Shown: positions 11,674 to 23,287 of the stretch, piece after piece
Layout: every line of letters begins with the position of its first letter
Numbering within the stretch: the stretch's first letter is position 1
Assembly (NCBI GenBank): GCA_902651635.1
Contig: CACRSC010000054.1
Span: forward strand, 57,831-121,830
Direction of reading: 5' to 3'
Source: Mastigamoeba balamuthi
Lineage: Eukaryota > Evosea > Mastigamoebida > Mastigamoebidae
DNA length: 64,000 nt
The notes under the pieces: generated by a model
What the model saw: the letters and a program-made list of their open reading frames with translations, nothing else
Databases searched by the model: none
Told to the model about the DNA's origin: nothing
Made by a program: the position numbers and the translations under genes

Positions 11674-12279
11674 CCGTGCCCTAGGCGGAGGGCAGCAAGA
11701 GACCCAGGCAGGCAGACAGGCAGTGTGGAGGGGGCGTTAATAACTTTCTTTTAACCACCCATACACAAACGCATTTCGATGACTAGTAACAAGAAGAAAA
11801 AAGCAACAAAGCCGCAATGGCAGTCAGTGCAGAATGGGGGGATTTGGTCTGATGATATAAGACCTATGTTGCTCGCGTCTTTGTTGGCTTGTGTGCTTGC
11901 GTGCTGATCCCTCCCAAGAGTACTAGACACGGGATGCGAAGGGTGACGGGGGGATAAAACACGAGAAGATGTAGTGCGGTGGCGGGTAAGGTGTACACAA
12001 ATCCACACAGCGAGGAGAACGATCGCCAGGGAGGGGAGCCGGCTCCACAGGCACACCAAGTCCTTTGCACGTCCGCGAAGGCAGCAAGGTCAAGAAGCTA
12101 GTTTCAGGGGGTTGTTTCGGGGCTAAGGGGTGGCCACGCCCCTCTCGAGCGCAGCAGCATCAGCAGCAGCATCAGCAACAGCACCCAGGGCAACGGGAAA
12201 GGCACTGGCGCGGGCACGAGGACGGGAGGGCTGCTGCTCGCAGAGCGGAGGGGCTCGGGGGGCGTTTGCTTTGCCCTCG
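11674..12279. other. Spacer between convergent genes
   Basis: Contains the 3' UTRs of the coiled-coil gene (+) and the PUF gene (-). A-rich tracts around 11745-11815 may hold poly(A) signals, but no AATAAA is close to either stop. CAG-rich text at 12150-12190 is a short trinucleotide tract. No gene seen. Confidence 0.4.
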
Positions 12280-15200
12280 TCAGTAGCGGTAGCGCGGCTG
12301 GCGAGCGCTGGACGAGGGCGAGGAGCCCTGCTGCTGCTGGGCCATCGTGGCCGGGGCGGACGAGGCCATGGGGTCGGCCCGGGGTGCGCTGACCGAGACG
12401 GCGCCCGAGAGCCCCGGGGGCACGGGCGACGATCGCTGGCCGGTGATCTTCTCGATGCGCGTGATGATGTGCTTGCCGTAGGTGAACTTGCGCAGCATGG
12501 CCATGTGCGGGCGGATCCTGGCGACGAGCAGGTCGCGCTGGGCCTCGTCGGCGACCTCGAGGACCTTCTGGACGACGTAGTTGGCGTACTGGTCCTTGAC
12601 CATCGACAGCAGCGGCGCGCCGTCCTGCTTGGGCCCGAGGATCTCCGAGATGATCGACGAGCGGTCCGACGCCGAGCAGAACTGCACGCACTTCTCGACG
12701 ACGTTGCTCGCGAACTTGTGCATCGAGAGCTGCGGCACCTGCCCGCGCAGCTTGCCCGCGATGAACGCGCGGTGCTGCGGGTCGCCGTGCTCGAGCACGT
12801 GCTGTATCACGTAGTTGCCGTACTGGTCCTGCACCAGCTGCAGCGCGCACCGCAGCAGCTCGTCGAGTATGCCGCGCGTCTGCTCGTCGAGGCAGTGCTC
12901 CAAGATGCGCTGGATGACGCGGCAGCCGTACGGGTGCGTCGCCAGCGCGTAGACCTGCCCCTCGAACGACGCGACGATGAACTGTATCGCCTCGGGGTGC
13001 ACGCGCTCGATGCACTTCTGTATGACGTGGTTGCCGTTCTGGTCCTTGACGCAGCGCAGCACGTGGCCGTCGAGCTCGCGGACGATGCGCACCTGCGCCG
13101 GGTGGTCGACGTGCTCGAGCGCCTTCTGGATCACGCGGCAGCCGTACATCTGCGTCGTCAGCGCCACCACGTGGCCCTCGACCGCCTCGACGAGCGTCCG
13201 CCGCTGGTCGTCGGTGCCGTACTCGAAGAACTTCTGTATGACGTAGTTGCCGAAGACGTCGCTCATCAGCTCCAGCGCGCTCGGCATCACCTCCTTCAGT
13301 ATCGCCTGCTTCTCGGCCGACCTACGCGCGAGGGGGGGCAACAAACAGTGCAATTGAGCAATTGCGCTCCCTCCGGAAATTCAATGATTGAAAATACAGT
13401 GGAATTACAGTGATTTTCCCCGCAAACAGCTCTGCACTGATCCGGAGAAACTTCCCGGAATTACGCAAGGAAAAACCCCGCGCGGCATCGAGATAATACA
13501 AGTATTCCGATCGCCCGCGCGTAAGGGCAAGCACTGCCTAATGGAGCAGAGAAACTTCGGGGAATTCCCGGAAATGACGTGTAACGGAGGGGGGCGCCGG
13601 TGGGTACGCACGTGGCGGTCTCGAGCTTCTGCTGGATGAAGCGCGAGCCGTGCTGGTCCTGCGCCCACTCGACGACGTGGCCCGCGATGTCGATGAGGCT
13701 CATGCCCGCGGGGCCCGGCCCGCCGGCGCCGGCGCCCATCGGGACGGCCCCGTGCGGAGCGGCGACTGCGACGATCCCCGCGCTCATGACGCGCGCGTGC
13801 CGCACGTACGGGCTGCCGCCGTCGCCCCGCATGGGGCCCATGCCCTGCGGCGAGTGCGCCGGCGGCATCATGCCGGGCGGCGCCGCGGGGATGCCCATCG
13901 GTGCCGCGGGCGGCGCGCCCGCCCACATCGAGCCGTAGGGCATCATCGGGACCTGCGGGCCCATGGCGACCATGTCGACGACGCCGCCGTCCCAGACGCC
14001 GTACGGGGCCATGCCCCCGGCGGCCGCCGCGGGGTCCATGCCCCCGTAGTCGATGCCGCGCGCGGCCATCGCGGCGCTGTACATGGCCGGCGGCACCTTG
14101 GGCCGCGGGTAGAACGCCGGCGGGCTCTGCCCGGGGCTCATGTACATCACGGCCGGCGCCGGCACGATGGCCGCGGGCTGCGTCGCCGCGGGGCCCGCGC
14201 CCAGCGACATGGCCGCCATCTGCTGCTCGACGGCGTCGACGGCGTCGGCCCCGGCGCGCGGCTTGGGGCCCGGCTGCGGGCTCTGCGAGGGCTTGGGCAT
14301 GTAGTGCGGCGCGTGGAAGACGGGCGACGGCGTGCGCGGGAAGTCGTTCTGGATCATCTCGAGCGGCGTCGCCTTGGCGCCCTGACCCGGCGGCGGCGGC
14401 TGCGTCGACCACGCCGCGGGCTGCCGCAGCGGCGCCGGGTGCGAGAGCATCGGCGGCGGGCTCACCACGCGGTCGATGTGCGACGCCGTGGGGCCGATCG
14501 GCGACAGCGGCACAGAGACCGGCGCCTTGACGGGCTGCGGGCGCTGCGGCGGCGACAGCGGCGCGGGGACCACCGCGGGGCTCTTGGGCGCGCGCGGGCC
14601 GCCCGCGCCGGCGACGGGCACCGCGGGGGCCACAGCGACGGGCTGCGGGCCCGCTGACGGCAAGTTCCACGCGAAGATCGGGGGAGGCAGGCGCGGGTCC
14701 AGGGGCTTCTGCGAGTAGTAGTACTTGTGGTACTTGGGGTCCTGCGCGGGGGGGAGGGGGAGGGCGGGCGGCAGCAGCGGAGGCGTCGTCAGAGATCGGT
14801 GATCGCGGGCATTGAATTGGCCGTTTTGTCCCCACACATGGGTACCGGATGACTCAACGCAGGCATTTCTTCAAACACGGAACAGTTCTTTGGGTGGGGG
14901 GGTGGGGCAGGGCCAAAGCCATGGCGCTGATCCGCGCAGCCGGGGACGTTTGAGGGGGTATGTTCGGCGTTAGGGGCAAAAAAAATGTAGGCAGTGAACA
15001 TAAATGTACAGTACAGAGACACACAAACAGACAGACACAGGCATTCGTCCAGCGCGCACAGAGAGAGACCCGCGCAACGTACAAGTCGGAAGTCCTGGTT
15101 GTTGAGGTCCCACGTCGGGTCCGGCGTCACGGGCTTCTGCTTCGCACATCGCGCGCGCCCGTCAGGAGGGGAGGGGGCTGTGTGGTGGCTTTGTTTTGAC

Positions 15201-15594
15201 GTTTGCGTCATTTGGGAGTGTCACACTCCCCTCCCTCCCTCCCTCCCCCCCGGCCCCTGGCCACGCGTGCGGCGTCCGTCGTGCGTACGTCGGGCACTAT
15301 CGTCGGCGGCGCCGAGCAGCTGCGCTGCAGCGAGAGCTCCGCGAGAATCCTGTCGATGTACTGCTGCTGCCCGGGCCCCATCAGCACCTGCTGCGCTGGC
15401 CCCGCGGCCGCCGTCGGAGGCGACCCCGCGGGGTGCTGCTGCTGCTGCACCTGCGCCTGCTGCTGGGCCTGCGCGGGGGCCTGCTGCGGCTGCGCGGGGA
15501 GCCCGGGCGACTGCGGCGGCCGCTGCTGCTGGGCCAGCCGCTGCTGCGCCGACGCCGCGTCGTCGTCGAGAATGTTGCCGATCAGGTGCTCCAT
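12280..15594 (-). CDS. PUM: Pumilio/PUF RNA-binding protein
   Basis: Four exons (15594-15289, 15136-15083, 14741-13612, 13321-12280) join in phase to 843 residues; exon 2 has only 18 codons. The N-terminus is Gln/Pro-rich. Exons 2 and 3 meet at PDPTWD...[15 protein letters not shown], the upstream motif of plant/metazoan Pumilio proteins. About 350 Pro/Ala/Met-rich residues follow, then eight PUF repeats. RNA-contact residues in order are SR..Q, NY..Q, CR..Q, NH..Q, CR..Q, NY..Q, SN..E and NY..Q. By the established PUF code these read A,U,A,U,A,U,G,U for repeats 1 to 8, i.e. target UGUAUAUA. A terminal half-repeat ([17 protein letters not shown]) closes the fold. It is a cytoplasmic post-transcriptional regulator acting on 3' UTRs. 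The start is the first Met of the long exon (MEHLIGN). Confidence 0.93.
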
Positions 15595-16128
15595 GCCGGG
15601 TCTCGTGGGCCCACTCGGGCGCGCGCGAGGCGAGGGGGGTGGTGGGGATGCGGGTGGGCGAGGCCTGGGACCCGGCGGAGGCGGGGAGAGGGAGGTGCAG
15701 GGGGCGGCGAGTGGGAGGTCTCCGCCGCGAGATAGATATCCAAATTATTGAAAAAATGCTTTAAAGGCGGTCAACACCGGTGTTTTCGGCCACGTCATTA
15801 TCAAACAGATTCAGTCAGCGCTGCCGGGCGTATGACTCAGCAGCCGTTACAACCGTAGACCGCTGGCTCGCTGCCCCCGCCCACGCCCAGTGAAAAAGGG
15901 ACCCGGTGCGCGGAAAGAGCCGTTGGTCAGGCACCCCGACCCGGCAGAACCGCTGGCAGGCGAAGGCAGCAGCGCACCCCTTTTCGATCGAACAGGTGCA
16001 CCACAGACCCCGTAAGCGGCGACGAGGAATGGTGTCTTCCTATCCGGACAGAGATCAAGTATCTGCAGCAGGTGGATTTCCGGCAGAAGCGGCGATTTCG
16101 CAGGGGGGCTCTCTCGCGTTCGTCGGAA
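15595..16128. promoter_or_regulatory. Divergent intergenic region, PUF gene / pyrophosphatase
   Basis: 534 bp between divergent start codons. An AT-rich patch at about 15735-15810 and a GGATTTCCGGCAG-type segment at about 16073-16090, just upstream of the pyrophosphatase ATG, are candidate promoter parts. No TATA box is obvious. No gene seen. Confidence 0.35.
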
Positions 16129-17154
16129 ATGCTACTGGCGGTGAGGAGGCCGCTGCCCCGCTGCAGCTGCTCGCGCGTGCTGGCGACGCCCGCCGCCGCG
16201 AGGCTCGGCCGCGAGGAGTTGGGCGAGTTCGGGACGCTTTCGTACAGGATGTTCTTCACGGACCCGACCACCAGGCGCCGCCTGTCGCCGTGGCACGACG
16301 TCCCGCTCTACGCCGACGGCTGCGCCGGCCACCCGCTCTTCCACATGGTCTGCGAGATGCCCAGGGGGTGACTGAGATTTTCCCCGCAGGGATCCTCCAT
16401 CGGTTTATATCTCACAAGTCGGAAACAGCACTACGCACAAGATGGAGATCTGCACGAGCGAGATGCACAACCCGATCAAGCAGGACGAGAAGAAGGGCGT
16501 CCCGAGGCACGTCAGGCACCTCGGGGGCGTGCTGCACCACTACGGCGCGCTGCCGCAGACGTGGGAGGACCCGTCGCAGGCGATGCACACGACTGGCCTC
16601 CCGGGCGACGACGATCCCATCGACGTGAGCTGCCCCTTCCCACTGAGCACTCGCACACTCTGACGCTGGGCGCCAGATCATAGACGTGTCGCAGCTGCCG
16701 GCCAAGCGAGGGGACGTCTACACCGTGAAGCCGCTGGGCGTCTTGGGACTGGTCCGCAGGCCCGCGGGCACTACGGTTATGGCTGACACTTAGCCGCACG
16801 CAGATCGACGAGGGAGAAACGGACTGGAAGGTGATCGCTGTCAACACCGAGGACCCCGAGGCGCCCAAGCTCGACGGTGCGTGGCCTGCGAGACGCAGCC
16901 CCCGATTCACAGTGCTCCCCCCAGACGTGTCCGACCTCGAGAAGCGCAGGCCAGGCATCGTGGACGCCATCAGGGAGTGGTACCGCGTGTACAAGGTGGC
17001 GGACGGCAAGGCGCCGAACAGGTACGCGTTCGACGGCAAGGCGCTGGGAAGGGACGAGACGATGAACATCGTGAGCCAGAGCCACGACCACTGGAAGGCT
17101 CTCGTTGCATCAGCTCCTGCTGCCGATGGTTCGAATGCAGGAATTGGCAAATAA
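16129..17154 (+). CDS. PPA: Soluble inorganic pyrophosphatase (family I), possibly organelle-targeted
   Basis: Hydrolyses PPi to 2 Pi with Mg2+. Exons 16129-16367, 16429-16624, 16677-16751, 16804-16876 and 16925-17154 join in phase to 270 residues. Family features in order: FHMVCEMPRGTTHKMEI, NPIKQDEKKG, HYGALPQTWEDP, the catalytic signature GDDDPIDI (three metal-binding Asp, split by an intron), GDVYTVKPLGVLGLIDEGETDWKVI and the C-terminal YKVADGKAPNRYAF. The core matches the animal/fungal type. The chosen ATG gives an Arg/Ser/Ala-rich, acid-poor leader (MLLAVRRPLPRCSCSR), which looks like a mitochondrial or hydrogenosomal presequence; a GTG-initiated upstream extension is less likely. One intron has a GTCCGC donor. 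Confidence 0.9.
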
Positions 17155-17540
17155 TACCTTTGGCTTTGCATGCCCTTTGGCCAATTCAATTGCCTTGTTC
17201 AGAAACAAGGGTTCGTTTCTAGCGCAAACCGCGTCACGTAAAAGCACTCCAGCGCTCCAGCGTCCAAGCCCCCCCCCCCCTGAGAAGAGCAGCTACTCTG
17301 TCTGCTCGATGACTGGCAACTTCGTCTATGTGATGCGGGCGGGGGTGGTGATATGGAGAACATGGCCGTCGATGAGTGCGCCCTTTGTTGGGTAACCCCT
17401 CCCGCCAATCCATCAATTGATGATGGTTCCACACCGTACATAGGCACAAAATGAAGCACGGTTCAACGGCAAGAGTCGTCCATACGGGTGTTCAGTTCAT
17501 TTTTCATTACGACGGGCGGGAGAGAGCAATTGCCCAGCGC
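17155..17540. other. Spacer between convergent genes
   Basis: 3' regions of the pyrophosphatase and the small charged protein gene. A C-homopolymer sits at about 17271-17280. No gene seen. Confidence 0.4.
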
Positions 17541-18254
17541 CTACTTGCCCTTGAGCAGCTTCTTGCGCAGCTCCGCCTTCTTCTTCCTCGCCGCGGCCTC
17601 ATCCGCGGCGCTCTTGGACGGCGACGCCTCGGCGGCCTTGGGCTTCTCCTGCTCCTTGGGCGCAGCCGCTGCCGCTGCCGCTGCAGCCGGCGCGGGCGCT
17701 GCCGGCGCCTCGGAGCTGGCGGACTTGAGCTTCTTGGGGGCGGGCGCTGCCGCAGCCGAGTCGTGCGCCGCTGCCTCGCGCTCCCTCTTGGCGCGCAGCT
17801 CGGCCAGCTTCTGCTTCTTGATGCGCTCCTGCGCCGCGGGGTCCATCTTGGGCTTCAGCGCCTCTGCCGCCGACTCGCCCGGGCCCGCGCTCCTCGTCCT
17901 GGGCTTCTTGTTCATCCTGGGGAGAGGCAGAGCGCGTCAGTGAGCGTGCGTGCGAGTGCCGTCGGGGGCTGCTCGCTCACTTGGCGAGGAACTCCTTGGC
18001 CTCCTTGGCGGCGAGCCTGTCGTAGTCGACGCCGTCAGACTCGCTGCTGCCAGAGTCGCTCTCGTCGTCCTGCGCGCCCGGCGTTGCGCAGAGGGGTAGG
18101 GTCAGAATGCCATGTGTGAGTGGTGGTGGCCCTGCTGAGGGCGTCATCTGATCACCGAGGAGACGAGAAAGTCCTCGTCGCTCGAGTCGGCCTCGTCAAA
18201 GTCGCTCTCCGACTCGGACTCGTCGCGCTTCTTCTTGCCCTTGTTGCTCGGCAT
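17541..18254 (-). CDS. Small charged protein, nuclear/nucleolar-like, unidentified
   Basis: Three exons (18254-18156, 18069-17981, 17916-17541) join in phase to 187 residues. The N-terminal third is a KGKKKR stretch followed by acidic serine clusters (DESESESDFDE, ESDSGSSESDG), typical casein-kinase-2 sites. The middle has DYDRLAAKEAKEFLAK and KKPRTRS. The C-terminal half is a Lys/Arg/Ala helix interrupted by an Ala/Pro linker and ends KKKAELRKKLLKGK. The composition suggests a chromatin or ribosome-biogenesis protein. I see no named domain. It ends in TAG. Confidence 0.6.
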
Positions 18255-18463
18255 CGCGTCTCCCCTTTGCTTCTTGTCGATCTGCCCCCGAGGTCCCGCC
18301 GCTCGCCCAACAGCGCGCCCAAAAAGAAGAGCAAACCGAAAAAAAAAAGAGAGCCGGGGCGGGAGGGTCGGAAGATCGGGGGATCTCTCTTCGCGCAAAG
18401 GGACAGCAAAAATCATCTTCTGGTATCTTCTACCGGGGGGGGCTGGCCAACCAACGCGCCACA

Positions 18464-19420
18464 TCACTGCGCCGCGGCCCACGCGAGGACGCCCGTGCCG
18501 ACGCTGCTGATGCAGATGAGCAGCGCCGCGGCGCACATCCGCGACGCCCTGGACGCCGTCCCCGGCGCCCCCGCGGCGGCGTCCGGGGCGCCCGCCTGCG
18601 CCTGGGCCGCCCTGCGCGCCTCGTGCAGCTCCGCGAGGTGGGGGAACAGCTGCCGGAACTTGGCGCTCGACGCCACGTTGTACGCCAGCGACCCGGCCGC
18701 CAGCTGCCGGCGCTCGCGCGAGGACCGCGAGAGCGAGCCCAGCGCCGCGGACTCCTCGGTCATGAACGACACCAGGCCGATCAGGATCGACGACACCGAC
18801 CAGATCGGGTTCCACGTCTCCGGGTGGTCTGCGAAGATTGAATTAATATCGGGATTTTGTATATCGAGATATCGGAAATATCTCTGCAGGCAGCGCACAG
18901 TCGGACATGCTGAGGCAGAGGCGCATGTCGACCTCGAAGCGGCCGTTGGGCGTCAGCATGACGATGGCGGGGGGCTTGTGCGGGTACTCGGGCGAGAACT
19001 TGAGCAGCCCGTGGTAGTGGCCGCCCTCGTACGGCGTCGACGGCGGCCCGTGGATCACGTAGTGCCACTCGAGGATGTTGTCGGGGTCGGGCACGGCTGA
19101 AGGAGAGAGGGGGGGTGGACGCGTGTCAGATAGAGAGATAGATAGTGATAGGACTGCCCTCGCCATCTTGGGGCGGCGAGGGGGATCCCCGGGCATGGGG
19201 TGGACGCGTGTCAGGAGCGGGGGTCCCGTGTCCCTCCAGCGGGGGGGTTTGGGGGAGGATCTGTCTGTGCCTTCGACATTGGGCACTTTCTCCTTGAGCA
19301 GGTTGCGGTACTCCTTCGTCAGGCGCGCCTGCGAGAAAGGGGGGTCAGGCGCGGCGGAGGTGGTCACCGCGGCGCGGGGGGTGGCCGTACCACGCACACG
19401 GCCGTGGGCTTCGCCGCCAT
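18464..19420 (-). CDS. UBE2J: Tail-anchored ubiquitin-conjugating enzyme E2 J (UBC6 type)
   Basis: ER-membrane E2 that passes ubiquitin in ER-associated degradation. Exons 19420-19394, 19328-19271, 19096-18899 and 18828-18464 give 215 residues. The intron 19097-19270 only joins in phase as GC-AG (donor GCACAG). The E2 core runs [43 protein letters not shown], then MRLCLSMSD with active-site Cys89 and [24 protein letters not shown] replaces the HPN motif of ordinary E2s, which is diagnostic of the UBC6/UBE2J branch. The C-terminus is one hydrophobic helix ([20 protein letters not shown]) followed by four residues, a tail anchor. Confidence 0.92.
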
Positions 19421-20621
19421 TGGGGGGAGCGGGGGCACGAGGGGGATGCGGGATAATAATAGTTCACCTGCGATCAAATATCATCCAGATTCTTCAATCA
19501 GTTGAACTTCCTCGGGTCCCGTCCTCGGACACTGCGCGGGCGGGCAACACCGCGCCGGCCGACTGAACCTCCTTCCAGGGGAAAAATGGTACTGCGGTTT
19601 CGGTGAATTGCAGGGTCGGGACAGGGCGAACAGACCGGCCGCAGCGCAGCGGCGACGCCGGAGAGTGCTAATCGGATGAGCGGATCTCTTGAGCCGAGGC
19701 CCGACAGGGCGATAGAGCGATAGAGATGGTGCTAGAGCATCTGCTTAGCTCCGGTCTCTTCCCTGATGGTAGTGCACCTTTTTCCCACTGTTTGTTTGTT
19801 GCCTGATCCGTGGGCAACAAAGAAACGTCCCCGCAGAGGAGGCCTGCGGGTGCTGGAATAAGCACTGCCTGGGCAGAAAGAGGGTAGCGGGGAGCGGCAC
19901 ACGCCGCGAAAGGCTGGCGGCGGTTTCTTGGGCGGTTTTGGCTGTGGGTCGTCAAGTGTCCTCGTCCTGGGGCACCGCCGATACTTTTCTCAGTCGGAAA
20001 TCCGTGGCTTGCCGGGCCGCCCACCGGCTCCAGCTGGGTGGACATTCGGACTCCTGGCCATCGCCGTGCCCGCGCTCGCGCGAGCAATCGCGTGGGGGCG
20101 TCGGCATTGTCCAGCACTCGCTTGCTCAGGAGGTTCAGTCCTCGTCATTTCTCCCGAATGAGACCGAATCCTTACGTAAGAAATGGTTTTTCGCGGCGAA
20201 TTCGTCAGCGTATTGGACCTCATGTCCGGGGCTCGGTGCGGGCCGAAGGCCGCTAGACTTCGCACGACGCCGCCCACCGCGCGGCCCGCGGGGTCTGAGA
20301 ACCTGCCGAGAACCGGTGGAGAAAATCGCCGAATTACCGTGAGATTCTCGGTAGTTTGCTGACGAGGCACCAAACATCGACCGTCGGCCCTCCGTCCACC
20401 GAGGAACCGCCCCAATATCTCAGCCAAAAAAACATCCGGTGCCAAAAAGGTGGGGGTTACTGAAGGCCAAGGCACAGACAAAACAAAGTCCACGCCTTCC
20501 ACCTTCCTCGCCCGCCCTCTGTCCCCGCGCGCCCCCAAGTTCAGTTACCAATAACCTAGTCTAGCCTACTCTATTACTCCCCTCTCCCCCCTTCATTTCA
20601 GCCACCCCCGCCTCTTCCACA
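19421..20621. promoter_or_regulatory. 1.2-kb divergent intergenic region
   Basis: Between UBE2J (-) and the homeodomain gene (+). An open minus-strand frame of about 180 codons (20538-19990) is rich in Arg/Gly/Pro, has no recognisable domain and no splice partners; I treat it as chance. A pyrimidine-rich stretch just before 20622 is a plausible transcription-start region. Confidence 0.4.
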
Positions 20622-23287
20622 ATGCTGCCCTCCACCTCGTCGTTTGCGCCGCTCAAGAGCGAGGACGCCGCTGCCTACGCCGACGCAGTGGCGTGCCAGC
20701 CCGCGTCAGCGTTCCATACCTTGGACACGGAGTCTGCGCTGCTTCCGTTTAGAGTGCGTCCTCCGCCCCCCCCGTGGGTGCGGGTGTCCGCCGGTTGTGA
20801 CACCCCCACAAGACAGCGGCGCTTAATTTCCATTCAGTTCAGTGCATTCGCCTCCCTGCGGGTAAACCCAACCCGCAGAGGGGGCGCGCTGGGCACGCCA
20901 CTGACGCGGTGGGCTGGCACAGGGGTCGGTGCTGGAGATGGACCCGCGCGACTGCTGGTGCGCGCCGCCGGGCGCCTCGGCGCAGTACGCGTGCGCGTGC
21001 CTGCGGGCGTCGTCGCCAGTGTTCAGCGACCAGACGGCGCGCATCTGCGTCGGCTGCGTCGTCTGCTTCCGACACGCCTCGAGCACGCTCAGGACGGGCG
21101 TCGTCTTCTCGCTGCGCCGCGAGTGCGTGTGCCCCGCTGCCCTTGCCTCCTCCCCTTCCCCCTCCCGTCAGTCCCGACGGCACAGGGGCGCAGCAGGCAG
21201 CAGGGACTGCACCTTTTTCTCGGATTTTTCTCATATTGCTGTTGCGCTCCAAATTTTTACGTACACAGGTGCATCGACGCTGTCGTCTTTTACGCGAGGG
21301 AGGCTGCGGTCGCCGCGGTGCCACCGTCGGCGGTCGTGGACGTCGCGGGGCCGGCCAGGGGCCCCCTGCTGGAGGACTTTGTCCGCTGGGTCGAGTCCAC
21401 GCGCTGCATCCCGTGCGCCTGCCCTCCCTTCCCTCTTTTTCTCGTTTCTCCCCTCAATTTCCCCGCCACGTAATTACCCATTTCCGCGAATTCTCCGACA
21501 AATTCCCGCGTGGCGCTTGTCAACAACGCCTACGTGGCCAAAGACCATCACGGCCACATACTTTTCGTTCTGGTCCATTTCTCACTTTCCCCGCCCTCCT
21601 CCCTTCCTCCCTCCCGCCCAGCGTCGAGCTGCTGCGGTGGAGCCAGCTGCCGCTGAGCGACCGCGCGAGGATCCGCTACGCCTACGGCTCGCAGCAGCAG
21701 GACTTTGACGAGCTGGCGCGCAAGCGGCCGTCGCCCAGCGGGCTCTCGTGCCTGGCGCCCGCGCTGAAGCTGCAGCGGCCGGGGTCGATCGGCCTGGGCT
21801 CGCTCTCGGCGGCGGCGGCGTCCAACGGCGAGTCGTCGCTGCTGCTGGTGGCCCCGCCGCCGATCCGCGCGGCCAAGAAGGCGCTGCCCAACGAGGCCAA
21901 GGCGATCCTGCGCCAGTGGGTCTCGGACCACGAGGGCAGCACGCGGCCGTCGGTCGACGAGCGCCGGGCGCTGGTCGCCGTGACGGGCCTGACGATCGTC
22001 CAGGTCGAGACGTGGTTCCGCCACTACCGCGTCCGCGAGTCGATGCGCTACGGGCCCGGCGAGCGCGCGCAGCTGCGCAAGGAGTCGCCCAGCCCCCTGA
22101 GCTCGCAGCGCTGCACGCCCAGCCTCGAGGTCGCCAACAGCCCCCCGGACACCTCGTGCGCGGCCTCTGCGGCGACGAGCAGGTGCGCGTCCGACGCCGA
22201 GAACGACCTCGACAGCAGCGCGGCGCCCACGTCGCCCGAGACGGGGCCCGAGCCCGCGTCGGTCGCGTCTGTCGCGTCGGCGTCGTCGTCGGCGTCGGCG
22301 GCGTCGTCGTGCGCGCAGGCGGCGGCGGCGGCGGCGCAGAAGACGGTGCAGGAGTGCGCGGCGCAGGCGCAGGCGCAGGTGCCGCCGATCAAGAAGACGC
22401 GGATGCTGTCGGCGCACAGCAAGGCGGTGCTGATGCGCTGGGTCGACGAGAAGAACAGCATGCCCAACGAGGTCGAGATGCGCGTGCTGGCCGAGCAGGC
22501 GCAGCTGACGGTCACGCAGACGTCCAACTGGTTCCGCCACTTCCGCGCTCGCTACAGGGTACCGACGCCGCTGCAGAGCCTCCGCCAGTCGCTGTCCTAA
22601 ACATTCCATTTCTCTTCCACCACCTTCCACACTTCCCTTCCCTCCCACCTCTTCCTCTTCCTCTCTTCTTCCTCTCGTATGTACAGCCCCTCAAGCCCGC
22701 TGCGCCGGTTAGCTCTACGACCCCGGCTGCCGCTGCGGCAGCGGTGGCCGACGTCGTGAGGGTGCTGCACGAGACGCCTGCGCCGAGCCCTAAGCTCAGC
22801 CCGGCGCACGTCTCGGCGGACGACCTGGCGCAGTGGACCGCCGACGAGAAGTCGCGGCCAGCCTCGCCGGTCGCCAAGCAGCCCTCACGATCCGACCCTG
22901 TACGAGCAACCACCCCGCACGCGCACTCCAATTCTCTCCCCCTCCCTCAGTATAAGCCACACGGGCAGTATTCCCCAATTCACAGTCAAATTCTTCGAAA
23001 CCAAGCCAATTCAATTCGGCACATTCGAATTGGAATTTGAGCTGCTTCCGGCCCCCTCACCCCGCACTCCTGTGTAGGTCGATTTCTGCCACGACAGCCT
23101 GGCGAACGTCTCCGAGTGCGTCAAGGAGCTGCGGCACAAGATGTCGGCGCTGCCCGCGCAGGTGCGCCGCGAGGTGGTCGAGGGCAGCTCGTTCCAGGGC
23201 CTCGCGCGCGCCAAGGACTCGCTGCTGTGGGAGATCTCCATGCTGGCCGCCGGCAACAACGTCCACCAGCCCTCCACGACCGACTGA
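20622..23287 (+). CDS. Double-homeodomain (TALE-like) protein with a Cys-rich N-terminus
   Basis: Six exons (20622-20753, 20923-21122, 21269-21412, 21622-22558, 22687-22899, 23078-23287) join in phase to 611 residues. Exon 2 encodes CWC...CAC...CVGCVVC, a possible zinc-binding patch. Homeodomain 1 spans residues about 242-300 (LPNEAKAILRQWV...ETWFRHYRVR) and homeodomain 2 about 413-471 (LSAHSKAVLMRWV...SNWFRHFRARYR), linked by a Ser/Ala-rich tract. The LPNEAKAILRQW opening is TALE-like. In both domains helix 3 reads WFRH, so the normally invariant Asn51 is His. A C-terminal helical domain (VSECVKELRHKMSALP) may mediate dimerisation. Probably a nuclear transcription factor with altered DNA recognition. 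Confidence 0.8.

Noticed and set aside
19990-20538. 183-codon minus-strand ORF between UBE2J and the homeodomain gene
   Set aside because: Low-complexity composition, no domain, and it occupies the likely divergent promoter region.
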